8,066 bases of DNA from Chloroflexota bacterium (lineage in GTDB: Bacteria > Chloroflexota > Anaerolineae > Anaerolineales > UBA4823). The position numbers and the translations under genes were made by a program. The notes beneath the pieces are model-generated. The model saw nothing but the letters and a program-made list of their open reading frames with translations. It ran no database searches and had not been told where the DNA came from. Shown here piece after piece: positions 1-6,488 of this stretch (the first letter of the stretch is position 1; every line of letters starts with the position of its first letter). The DNA lies in NCBI GenBank assembly GCA_030669775.1, contig DAOVCZ010000074.1:1-8066 (forward strand), in the 5' to 3' direction.

Positions 1-1
1 A

Positions 2-1195
2 GCCGATCTTGCCCGCAGTCAGCAGCCTTTTTGGGTGGAATTCTGGGATTACCTGTGGGGACGCACACCACCTCCAGCTTCTATTCCTTTACGAGCCTCC
101 TTCTCCGAACCACGTCTCAGAGCCTATCTTGAGACCGAGATCGCTGAACGCTACAACCAGCCCCCTATTCCCGCCATGCCTAATGTCGGCACGATCAACT
201 TTCAACCCGGTACCCAGGGGACCGAACTGGACATCAATCGCTCGGTGGACTTAATCGAAACTGCGCTCCGCTCCACCTCCAGACGAGTGGTCGAGTTACC
301 CTTGGAGCGCACTAATCCTCCCAGACCATCAATCGACAATCTCGAAATCTTGCTGAAGCAGACTATCGATTTGGCAGAATTTGATGGTTTAGTGGGATTG
401 TATTTATTAGATCTCCAGACCGGTGAAGAGATTAATTTTGCCTACAGTCAGGGAGAGGATTACTCCACTAATCCAGATGTTGCCTTCACCTCCGCCAGCA
501 TCATCAAGATACCCATCATGGTTTCGGCATTTCGCCGCCTTGAAGAAAATCCAGATTCTGAAACGGTACGCCTGATCGAAGAGATGATCGAAAAATCCGG
601 CAACGACCCAGCCGATTGGCTTATGGAGCGGGTCATCGACCCATTTACTGGCCCTTTGGATGTCACCGCAGATATGAATACCCTCGGTTTAGAGAACACA
701 TTTCTGGCCGGTCAATTCTATCCTGGCGCTCCACTCCTGGCAGTTTTCCAGACACCGGCAAATCAACGTTCTGATGTCAACACTGATCCTGACATTTACA
801 ATCAAACTACGCCCTCTGATATTGGCATGTTATTGGAGGATATCTACCAATGCACCCAGTCCGGTGGTGGGAATATGTTGGCAGTATTTCCGGAGGAATT
901 CACCCAATCTGAGTGCCAGTCAATGATCAATTTCCTGGGTGGTAATAAAATTGGCTTGTTGATCGAAGCTGGTCTGCCGGATGGTACTCCAGTGGCGCAT
1001 AAACACGGTTGGGTGACCTATTTCGGGGTGATGAACACCTTGGGTGATGCTGGGATCATCTACACTCCTGGGGGAAACTATATTTTAGCAATTTTTATTT
1101 ACCATCCGGAACAGTTGATCTGGGATCCTGCCTCAGAACTGGTTGCTACCCAATCAGAAGCTATCTACAACTACTTCAATCAGGCAACTCAATAA
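2..1195 (+). CDS. Exported serine hydrolase, class A beta-lactamase fold, with N-terminal peptidoglycan-binding-like domain (5' partial)
   Basis: The frame is open from the first bases, so the gene starts left of the window; the GTG at 35 lies inside the protein and is probably not the start. Counting that codon as residue 1, residues ~50-98 (a PGTQGTELDI stretch, then alternating hydrophobics ending in a Pro-rich linker) resemble the PG_binding_4 domain found before VanW or transpeptidase domains. Residues ~105-375 are a Beta-lactamase2-type domain: S155-I-I-K158 is the SxxK nucleophile motif, S188-G-N190 stands for SDN, and K323-H-G325 stands for KTG. Any signal peptide or membrane anchor would be upstream. 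By family it could be a DD-peptidase, cell-wall hydrolase or beta-lactamase-like protein acting outside the membrane. The altered second and third motifs argue against a classical drug-hydrolysing beta-lactamase. It ends in TAA; the next gene on this strand is 232 bp downstream and probably has its own promoter. Confidence 0.85.
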   Translation, partial: ADLARSQQPFWVEFWDYLWGRTPPPASIPLRASFSEPRLRAYLETEIAERYNQPPIPAMPNVGTINFQPGTQGTELDINRSVDLIETALRSTSRRVVELPLERTNPPRPSIDNLEILLKQTIDLAEFDGLVGLYLLDLQTGEEINFAYSQGEDYSTNPDVAFTSASIIKIPIMVSAFRRLEENPDSETVRLIEEMIEKSGNDPADWLMERVIDPFTGPLDVTADMNTLGLENTFLAGQFYPGAPLLAVFQTPANQRSDVNTDPDIYNQTTPSDIGMLLEDIYQCTQSGGGNMLAVFPEEFTQSECQSMINFLGGNKIGLLIEAGLPDGTPVAHKHGWVTYFGVMNTLGDAGIIYTPGGNYILAIFIYHPEQLIWDPASELVATQSEAIYNYFNQATQ

Positions 1196-1219
1196 TCGCA
1201 TATGGAGCTTCCTTTCGTG

Positions 1220-1244
1220 AAGCCTTGTTGACATAGGCTTTGTT
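1220..1244 (+). terminator. Weak candidate terminator hairpin after the serine hydrolase gene
   Basis: AAGCCT (1220-1225) and AGGCTT (1235-1240) are perfect complements with a 9-base loop, followed by TGTT. The hairpin is 24 bp past the hydrolase stop codon. The stem is short and the T-run poor, so termination here is only a guess. Confidence 0.2.
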
Positions 1245-1372
1245 GAACATTGATTTTAATACCACTCACAAATCCAGTAGAAAATCCGACGGTCCTCTTC
1301 TTTGTAAAGAGATCAGTGAACCTTGAATATTCTTCCTTCAAGAGCACTCTGATGCGTAGGCGCTCCCCGAGT

Positions 1373-1401
1373 TTGGTAAGATAATAATGACATACTACGA
1401 T
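1373..1401 (+). promoter_or_regulatory. Candidate sigma-70-type promoter for the dehydrogenase gene
   Basis: TTGGTA (1373-1378) and TACGAT (1396-1401) are separated by 17 bp, which would put the transcript start near 1408, about 20 bases before the ATG at 1428. An overlapping GATAAT (1399-1404) is the alternative -10. The -10 match is only 4 of 6, so this is a prediction from position and spacing. Confidence 0.35.
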
Positions 1402-1427
1402 AATCCCAAACACTGGGCGAGGCGAAC

Positions 1428-2573
1428 ATGAGTGAAAAAAAGGTAAGCATAGGTCTGCCGCGAATGCATCTTGAACCAGGTGAGAGACGAGTTTTCTTAC
1501 CAGGTTTTATCGCTAGCCTGGGTAAAATGGGCTATGAAATCACCTTGGAAAAAGGTTATGGTACCAGCATCGGACTGTCTGATACCGATTACCTGATGAC
1601 AGCCGATCAAACAGAATTTTCAGACCTGGAAGAAGTTTACCAACAAGATTATGTGCTTGTACTGCGCTATCCAGGCGATGATTTGGTCACGAAGATGAGA
1701 CCAGGTGCATGCCTAATTTCTATGCTTCACTATCCGACGCGCCCACAGCGTGTGGCGCTCTTGGTATCACGGAACTTACAGGCCATCTCCCTCGATACGA
1801 TCAAAGATGACTCCGGACGCCGATTAGTAGAAAACCTGGCTTCGGTTGCTTGGAACGGATTACAGGTGTCATTCAATGCATTGAAGGAAGTTTATCCCTC
1901 ACCTGGTTTCAAACACCCCCAACGTCCACCAATTCATGTAACCCTGATAGGTGCAGGTTCTATCGGGAAACACGTCATCCAGGCAGCAGTTTCCTATGGG
2001 GATCCAAAGCTGCGTGAAAAACTCGCTGGACGAAAGATCCCGGGAGTGATGGTCAACGTGATCGACTACGATTTGACCAACCATGCCAGTGTGATGCGTG
2101 ATGTCCTTTCCAAAACAGATATTTTGGTCGATGCCACTCAAAGACCAGATCCCTCTCATCCGGTTGTGCCAAATAAATGGTTGGCATGGCTTCCGGAACA
2201 TGCCATAATCACTGATCTGGCAGTTGATCCCTATATATTGGACTCCCAACCACCAGTGGTGCGCGGCATCGAAGGGATACCGCAAGGCAGTCTTGATAAG
2301 CACCTCTTTCTCCCGGAAGATTCAGATTGGGACTTGACAGTGCCATCATCAATCCCTTCCACCCAACGCCGGACTGTTGTTTCGTGTTATTCCTGGCCCG
2401 GGATCCACCCAGAGGCCTGCATGGAGCATTACGCCCAGCAGTTACAGCCGCTGATGAATAGATTGATCAAAAAAGGGTACAGCGGATTATCCCCCCAAGG
2501 TGATTACTTTGAGCGTGCGCTCCAACGGGCTACATTGAGAGTTTGGGTGAACACCCAACCCAAATCGCCTTGA
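1428..2573 (+). CDS. Alanine dehydrogenase/PNT-superfamily NAD(P)-dependent dehydrogenase
   Basis: 381 residues, close to the usual ~370 of alanine dehydrogenases. The N-terminal part resembles AlaDh_PNT_N: a GERRVFLPGF stretch (R21 where alanine dehydrogenase has its substrate Arg), R80 at the place usually held by a substrate-binding Lys, and H101 in SMLHY matching the catalytic-region His. The Rossmann nucleotide site is G175-A-G-S-I-G180, followed by an acidic IDYD strand end. A DLAVDPY segment matches the DVAVD of the C-terminal lobe. The family interconverts 2-oxo acids and amino acids; relatives include N5-(carboxyethyl)ornithine synthase, saccharopine dehydrogenase and transhydrogenase alpha subunits. 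The Lys-to-Arg change and the divergent C-terminus (CYSWPGIHPE) make a substrate other than alanine possible. The protein looks cytoplasmic, with no signal or membrane segment. The ATG follows a GGCGAGGCG stretch, a weak ribosome-binding site. The gene converges on the transporter gene, leaving 37 bp between stops and no obvious terminator. Confidence 0.8.
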   Translation: MSEKKVSIGLPRMHLEPGERRVFLPGFIASLGKMGYEITLEKGYGTSIGLSDTDYLMTADQTEFSDLEEVYQQDYVLVLRYPGDDLVTKMRPGACLISMLHYPTRPQRVALLVSRNLQAISLDTIKDDSGRRLVENLASVAWNGLQVSFNALKEVYPSPGFKHPQRPPIHVTLIGAGSIGKHVIQAAVSYGDPKLREKLAGRKIPGVMVNVIDYDLTNHASVMRDVLSKTDILVDATQRPDPSHPVVPNKWLAWLPEHAIITDLAVDPYILDSQPPVVRGIEGIPQGSLDKHLFLPEDSDWDLTVPSSIPSTQRRTVVSCYSWPGIHPEACMEHYAQQLQPLMNRLIKKGYSGLSPQGDYFERALQRATLRVWVNTQPKSP

Positions 2574-2610
2574 TCGAAGTCACTCTGTTTTGAATAACTG
2601 AACTTGGAAT

Positions 2611-3360
2611 TCATGGTACTTCTGGTACCCTGAGCAAAGCCCCGACTGCATAACCCACCAGCGCGCTGACCGTACCTATCACCGCCATTTCCAGCCCACT
2701 CTTCCCAGGATGACCAACCGTCATTCGGGCTTTTACCACTCCAACGATGAACAAGACCAGTGCAGAGAAACCGATCGATAACAAAATACCGGTTGACACC
2801 GGAACAAACAAGAACGGCACCAGTGGAATTAATGACCCAACGATGGCGGCAATTCCCACGATGATCGCAGAGCGTAAAGCCGTTCTACGGTCTACAGGCT
2901 GTAGCTGGTGCTCTTCAGACATCATCACTGCCACCCAAACATCCGGGCTGGCTGTGATCGTTTCCACAATTCCCTCGAGCAATTCGCCAGAGAAGCCTTT
3001 TTCTGCATAAATATTGCGGATCTCTTCCCGCTCTAAGTTAGGGACTTCCTGAATGTGGCGATGCTCACGCTCACGTTCACTTTCGTAATAATCGGCATCT
3101 GCGATTGTCGAGGTGTATGCCACCGCGGCCATTGAAACCGATTCCGCGAAGGTTGCTGCTAATCCTGCCACCAGGATAAGGTAGGCATCCCCAGTGGCAG
3201 CTGCGATGCCCAATATCACCCCTAAGACATTCACCAATCCATCCTGTCCTCCAAGGATGATATCCGATAGAGCTGAGGCTTGCTGGTGCGGGTCCTTCCG
3301 ATTGTGATGGTCAAATTCATCAGAATGAATTTCACCGTTAGCCAAGTCGAATTCTTTCAA
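2611..3360 (-). CDS. VIT1/CCC1-family iron/manganese transporter
   Basis: 249 residues, normal length for bacterial VIT proteins. Five membrane segments are visible at ~36-56, 59-83, 163-185, 187-209 and 223-244. The first contains the family signature around D40-GLVNVLG; the second has E73 and M77, which line the metal path in characterised VIT1. Between segments 2 and 3 (residues ~88-160) is the Glu-rich cytoplasmic metal-binding domain, with ESERERE and later MMSEE. Members move Fe2+ or Mn2+ out of the cytoplasm or into a compartment, usually by proton antiport; which metal is used here is not readable. The start is TTG at 3360-3358: the upstream in-frame codon pair is TAA-ACA, no other start exists before the first membrane segment, and AAAGGG (3373-3368) lies 7 bases ahead. 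It follows the TrmB-type regulator on the same strand, so co-transcription is likely. Confidence 0.9.
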   Translation of the reverse strand: MKEFDLANGEIHSDEFDHHNRKDPHQQASALSDIILGGQDGLVNVLGVILGIAAATGDAYLILVAGLAATFAESVSMAAVAYTSTIADADYYESEREREHRHIQEVPNLEREEIRNIYAEKGFSGELLEGIVETITASPDVWVAVMMSEEHQLQPVDRRTALRSAIIVGIAAIVGSLIPLVPFLFVPVSTGILLSIGFSALVLFIVGVVKARMTVGHPGKSGLEMAVIGTVSALVGYAVGALLRVPEVP

Positions 3361-3373
3361 TGTTTAACCCTTT

Positions 3374-3441
3374 GTTGGTCATACTCGAGCGTTGGTCATA
3401 CTCGAGCGTTGGTCACACTCGAGCGTTGGTCACACTCGAGT
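3374..3441 (-). repeat. Four tandem copies of a 17-bp repeat between regulator and transporter
   Basis: Units at 3374-3390, 3391-3407, 3408-3424 and 3425-3441 read GTTGGTCAYACTCGAGC on the + strand, differing at one internal base (T in two copies, C in two) and at the last base of the fourth copy. Each unit carries the palindrome CTCGAG, so four palindromes are phased at 17 bp. The rightmost unit encodes the last codons and stop of the TrmB-type gene, so the array looks like an expansion of that gene end toward the transporter's ribosome-binding site. There are no spacers, so it is not a CRISPR array. Confidence 0.95.
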
Positions 3442-4218
3442 TGAAAAGTTTTGTAATATTTGGCGATCAGACTCATCCAGCAGTTCCAACATGGCTGGGC
3501 TGAGACGCTCATAAATCCGTTGGGCAAACAATTCCATCCAAACAAACTGCCTGGAGATCAGCACCAGGTTCCGGTTCGTGGTAATGGTCGCCATCATATC
3601 CAGATTCAGGTTAGCGATCAAGCATTCTTTGCCGTCCACAACCACGACAAGCATATTTTCTAAGCCCTGCAATTCGCTTTCAGCCGGTGGGTGGTACGAA
3701 ACCTGCCCACACTGCAATTCCCCATTACCTGTCAATAATGCTCCGACTTGAATACCTTGTCTGCAGGCGGTCATGATTTCGTTCCGTAATTTGTTCAAGG
3801 CAAAGTCATCCAGGACAAGGTAGATTTCGTTTTTCCCATTGGCGATCATCTGGGTGACATAAGAAAATGAAGCTTCTTGACCGCTGATCGTCCATAAAGA
3901 TTCTTCCATCTGAGAATCGTAGATACCCAGTAAACTGTCGCGCAAATTATTGATCAACTGTTGGTGCTGACGTTCATAACGTTCGAGCAATTGCTCAGGG
4001 GGTAAAGGACGATAAATAGTAGACCGCTCGTCACCAGATTTTAGTACTGCTCCTCGAGCATGCAAACGGCCCAAAGCTTCATAGACCATGGAACGCGGGA
4101 CACCAGTCTTTTTGCTGAGCTGATAACCATTGGCGGGGCTCTCTTTCAATAGAGCCAAATATACTTTCCCCTCATATTCAGTAAATCCAAGCGCAACTAA
4201 ATCAGATAAATAATCCAT
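3430..4218 (-). CDS. TrmB-family transcriptional regulator
   Basis: 262 residues. Residues ~6-72 form a winged helix-turn-helix typical of TrmB: an LGFTEYEGKVYLALL helix, an NGYQLSKKTG turn, the recognition helix PRSMVYEALGRL, then a basic wing. A coiled linker (~75-105) follows. The C-terminal ~150 residues resemble the effector domain of TrmB proteins, with a conserved VVVVDGKECLIANL strand pair. TrmB proteins sense sugars in archaea, but many bacterial ones have unknown ligands, so the effector cannot be named. The ATG (4218-4216) follows a weak GGGA site; an upstream ATG 11 bases earlier is out of frame. The gene sits 74 bp behind the glycosyltransferase, has its own near-consensus promoter, and is followed by the VIT-type transporter, its most likely target. 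Its stop lies in the first unit of the tandem repeat, so the last three residues (TRV) are repeat-encoded. Confidence 0.88.
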   Translation of the reverse strand: MDYLSDLVALGFTEYEGKVYLALLKESPANGYQLSKKTGVPRSMVYEALGRLHARGAVLKSGDERSTIYRPLPPEQLLERYERQHQQLINNLRDSLLGIYDSQMEESLWTISGQEASFSYVTQMIANGKNEIYLVLDDFALNKLRNEIMTACRQGIQVGALLTGNGELQCGQVSYHPPAESELQGLENMLVVVVDGKECLIANLNLDMMATITTNRNLVLISRQFVWMELFAQRIYERLSPAMLELLDESDRQILQNFSTRV

Positions 4219-4228
4219 ACAAGTCCCA

Positions 4229-4252
4229 TAGTAATCCGGATTCGAACTACTA
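4229..4252. promoter_or_regulatory. Candidate operator: 24-bp imperfect palindrome at the regulator's transcription start
   Basis: The arms TAGTA (4229-4233) and TACTA (4248-4252) are exact complements. Across the 24 bp, 9 of 12 base pairs are symmetric. It covers the transcription start expected from the promoter at 4258-4286 and ends 11 bases before the start codon. A winged-helix dimer bound here would block its own gene; autoregulation is inference from position. Confidence 0.4.
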
Positions 4253-4257
4253 CAGGG

Positions 4258-4286
4258 ATTGTACTCGTATAGATTAGATATGTCAA
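4258..4286 (-). promoter_or_regulatory. Near-consensus sigma-70 promoter for the TrmB-type regulator (and probably the transporter)
   Basis: On the - strand, a perfect TTGACA (4286-4281) is followed after exactly 17 bp by TACAAT (4263-4258), one mismatch from TATAAT. Transcription would start near 4251, giving a leader of about 33 bases before the ATG. The -35 box lies 7 bp past the glycosyltransferase stop codon. No hairpin terminator separates regulator and transporter, so this promoter could drive both. Confidence 0.7.
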
Positions 4287-4292
4287 TTGTAT

Positions 4293-5543
4293 TCAGATGG
4301 GTTGATTAGGTATGACTTCCAGGTATTGGTCCAAGATTCTGCTGGCGATTATATCCCAGCTGAACTCCTGAGCCAGCGAGGCAGCCTGTGTACCAAGTTT
4401 TTCCCGCAGATCTGGATTTTTTATCAGCTCCGCCAGTCGGTCCGCTAGCGCTTCGACATCGCTGGATGGTACGGTATAACCCGTAACTCCATCCTGTACT
4501 AGATAAGCTAATCCCCCCACCTGGGAGGCGACTACTGGTGTTCCACAAGCCATGGCTTCGAGGGCGACCATACCAAATGATTCGTAATGGGATGGGACGA
4601 CCACAGCTTCGGCGGCTGAATAATAGTATGGTAAGGAGTCTTGGTCCTGCTTGCCTAGAAAGGTGACTAAATCATCAAGTCCATGAGCATGACAGAGGTC
4701 TTTCAGACGCGCCATTTCAGGGCTCCCATTCCCAATCATCAAGTCTGGCTCTCCACCGATGACTGCCAGACAGAATGATAGCTCTTTAAACCCCCCACTA
4801 CGACGCATATAAGCGATAGCTTCGATCAGGGTGTCGATGCCTTTCAGTGGCTCAATTCGACCAACATACAATAGAACCTGGTCACAGGGAGGGACGCCGA
4901 TCACTTCTTTGGCTTCATCTTCAGGAATCGGGTAAAAGCGGCTCAGATCGACACCCGGAGGGATGATGTTAATTTTCTGGATATCAGATTGGTACAGCCA
5001 TTGAATTTGAGCCATTTCAGCCTGTGTTGCTGCGATAATTCGATCTGCTTCTCGTAATACCTTTTTCTCCCCAGTCAGCCGGTAATCCCCCTCCACCTCT
5101 TCCTCCGGACGGGCAACCCGCTGTTTCATTACCCCCAGGGTGTGAAACATGTGCACAAATGGCACCCGCCATAATTGCTTGAGCTCGATGGCTGCCAACC
5201 CGGACATCCAATAATGACTGTGAATGAGATCGTACTCTAAACTCTTGGCACTGGTAAATTGCTCGATCCCGGTGAAGAATTCAGGGATATACGAGATCAG
5301 CTCCTGTTTAGGTAAAGGCACTTCACAGCCAGCTTTGACATGCACAACCCGGTTACCATAACCCAGGTCATGCAAAACATGCGGCACATGTTCATCCTGA
5401 GAACGAGTAAACACATCTACGTGCACTCCCAGGGCGCCCAATTTGCGCGTCAGATCGCGCACATAGACATTCATCCCCCCCGTGTCTTTACCGCCCAATG
5501 TTGCCAATGGGCAGGTATGGTATGACAGCATTGCAATTCTCAA
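4293..5543 (-). CDS. GT4-family (GT-B fold) glycosyltransferase, MshA / sucrose-phosphate-synthase-like
   Basis: 416 residues, full length for GT4 enzymes. The N-terminal Rossmann half has the GGMNVYVRDL signature (residues 22-31) typical of MshA (D-inositol-3-phosphate glycosyltransferase) and sucrose-phosphate synthases, then HSHYW (108-112) and HTLG (134-137). The C-terminal nucleotide-sugar half has NIIPPGVD (192-199), YVGRIEPLKG (226-235, with the phosphate-contacting R229 and K234) and the EX7E motif E321-SFGMVAL-E329. It is a retaining, probably UDP- or GDP-sugar-using cytoplasmic enzyme; the acceptor cannot be read and no other mycothiol genes are nearby, so the mshA name is withheld. 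The TTG start (5543-5541) is chosen because GAGG (5552-5549) lies 5 bases before it, whereas the ATG four codons later would be 17 bases away. Upstream, a short gap separates it from the divergent tRNA remnant. Confidence 0.9.
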   Translation of the reverse strand: MRIAMLSYHTCPLATLGGKDTGGMNVYVRDLTRKLGALGVHVDVFTRSQDEHVPHVLHDLGYGNRVVHVKAGCEVPLPKQELISYIPEFFTGIEQFTSAKSLEYDLIHSHYWMSGLAAIELKQLWRVPFVHMFHTLGVMKQRVARPEEEVEGDYRLTGEKKVLREADRIIAATQAEMAQIQWLYQSDIQKINIIPPGVDLSRFYPIPEDEAKEVIGVPPCDQVLLYVGRIEPLKGIDTLIEAIAYMRRSGGFKELSFCLAVIGGEPDLMIGNGSPEMARLKDLCHAHGLDDLVTFLGKQDQDSLPYYYSAAEAVVVPSHYESFGMVALEAMACGTPVVASQVGGLAYLVQDGVTGYTVPSSDVEALADRLAELIKNPDLREKLGTQAASLAQEFSWDIIASRILDQYLEVIPNQPI

Positions 5544-5604
5544 AGCGACCTCATTTCCTTGCCTTTCCGTGATTTACCCTGTAATTTTCGCCGGACAGAG
5601 ATCT

Positions 5605-5642
5605 GCCACCGTAGCTCAGACGGCAGAGCAATCGCTTCGTAA
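5605..5642 (+). tRNA. 5' half of a tRNA-Thr(CGT) gene, truncated after the anticodon loop
   Basis: The order fits a tRNA: acceptor strand GCCACCG (5605-5611), TA, D-stem GCTC (5614-5617), D-loop AGACGGCA, GAGC (5626-5629), base 26 A, ATCGC (5631-5635), then the seven-base loop TTCGTAA (5636-5642) with anticodon CGT. After 5642 the sequence TACGC cannot pair with ATCGC, and no variable loop, T-arm or acceptor complement (CGGTGGC) follows or is found elsewhere in the window. The gene is therefore broken exactly at the anticodon loop, a known tyrosine-recombinase attachment position in tRNA genes. A possible -10 box, TGTAAT (5580-5585), lies upstream. It is not functional as it stands. Confidence 0.65.
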
Positions 5643-5696
5643 TACGCCAAACCGTCAGGCCGGGACCACCCAGGGAGACAGAACCACCTGGAGACC

Positions 5697-6266
5697 AGCA
5701 GGTCTACTGTAGAGCGAACGATTGCGTCATTCCTGATTGACCGGAAAGCCCAGGGGCTAAGCCCTACCACCATCAAAGCATATACCCACGAACTGAATAC
5801 CTTCCAGCGATATCTCGCAGACAGAGTAAACTGTATTGATGATATCACGCCACACACCATAAGGGAGTACTTGCTACACCTACAGGTGAAAAAGGGTCGA
5901 AACTCAGGAGGCTGTCACATAGCTTACCGAGTGATTATGACGAGGCTGTTCTGGTGGGAGATGGAAGCGGACGGCTACGTTGCTCCAATCCGTAAGGTCA
6001 AAGCCCCACGCCTGAACCATGAACCAATGGAACCTATCAGCCTGGAATACGTCCAGGAATTACTGCGTACATGCCACAGCGACTACTACGGCGTCAGGGA
6101 CCGAGCCATAATCCTGATACTAATAGACCCTGGCGTACGTGCCCAAGCCCTCCTAGACGTTAACCTGGACGACCTTAACGTCGACACTGGCACCATTCGA
6201 ATTATCTCTAAGTGAAGGAAAGTGAGGACAATCTACGTAGGTAGATGTGCCCGGCGAGCCATTCGG
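5697..6266 (+). pseudogene. Degraded tyrosine recombinase (phage/XerD-like integrase), truncated, internal TGA
   Basis: Reading the frame from 5697 gives the SAM-like core-binding domain (VERTIASFLIDRKAQGLSP, an LNTFQRYLAD helix, ITPHTIREYLLHL, then a Gly-Gly segment before a WWEME helix) and the start of the catalytic domain (RDRAIILILIDPGVRAQALL, where the Arg of GVRAQ is catalytic Arg I, then DLNVDTGTIRI). A TGA at 6213-6215 sits where GKGRK-like sequence normally has Gly (GGA would fit), and similarity resumes after it as RKVRTIYVGRCARRAIR to about 6266. The frame is open only back to a TAA at 5640-5642, and no ATG, GTG or TTG lies before the domain; the first in-frame TTG (5871) is inside it. 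The HxxR and Tyr-nucleophile region, roughly the last 120 residues, is absent. So the start is missing, there is a nonsense change, and the 3' end is lost. It abuts the split tRNA, as expected for an integrated element's integrase. Confidence 0.8.
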
Positions 6267-6459
6267 TCAAGTGCCCCGCCACAGGCTTCAACCGTTCTGA
6301 GCAAGGGTCAGGGCAAAGACCGAACATGACTACCTGGGCACCACAACGACCTGCAGCCATAGCGGTATACATCCCTGTGCCGCCCGCGGAATCCACCGTC
6401 TGGTCTGGCAAATGCAAACGATCGAATGACGCCCCGCCGATGACCAGTAATCGATTCAT
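6247..6459 (-). pseudogene. 5' fragment of a PfkB-family carbohydrate kinase
   Basis: The ATG at 6459-6457 follows AGGAGG (6473-6468) by 8 bases, a strong ribosome-binding site, so this start is preferred over the GTG at 6477. The first residues, NRLLVIGGASFDRLH, form the PfkB N-terminal strand with a substrate Asp, and SAGGTGMYTAMAAGRCGAQV is the Gly-Gly signature and following helix. After about 70 codons (HLTEWLAG) similarity stops at 6247, where the opposite strand carries the recombinase; a normal PfkB kinase is ~300 residues. The ATP-binding DTxGAGD region is missing, so the fragment cannot be active. The family phosphorylates sugars or nucleosides; the substrate here is unknown. The start lies 30 bp past the attC-like site at 6489-6616. 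Confidence 0.75.
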
Positions 6460-6488
6460 GATAGGCTCCTCCTTCACGGATTGCTGCC

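Noticed and set aside
1189..1413. 74-codon - strand frame in the gap before the dehydrogenase
   Set aside because: No recognisable domain or convincing ribosome-binding site, and it covers the candidate promoter of the next gene.
1899..2303. 134-codon - strand frame
   Set aside because: Shadow of the dehydrogenase gene, with composition expected from antisense reading.
2615..2629. GGTAC-TTCTG-GTACC hairpin between convergent genes
   Set aside because: The stem is only 5 bp, lies inside the transporter's last codons and has no T-run, so it cannot be called a terminator.
3374..3441. Direct repeats as a CRISPR array
   Set aside because: Units are contiguous 17-mers with no spacers, and no cas genes are present.
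4235..4250. GTTCGAATCC on the - strand, resembling a tRNA T-loop
   Set aside because: No flanking T-stem, acceptor or anticodon arm exists; it is better explained as the centre of the palindrome at the promoter.
5540..5860. 106-codon open frame on the - strand
   Set aside because: It overlaps the tRNA remnant, the recombinase coding frame and the glycosyltransferase start, and its protein resembles no family; it is antisense to better-supported features.
5643..6266. Recombinase as the missing integron integrase
   Set aside because: Its N-terminal and core sequence is of the general XerD/phage-integrase type, and the catalytic region carrying the IntI-specific insertion is absent.
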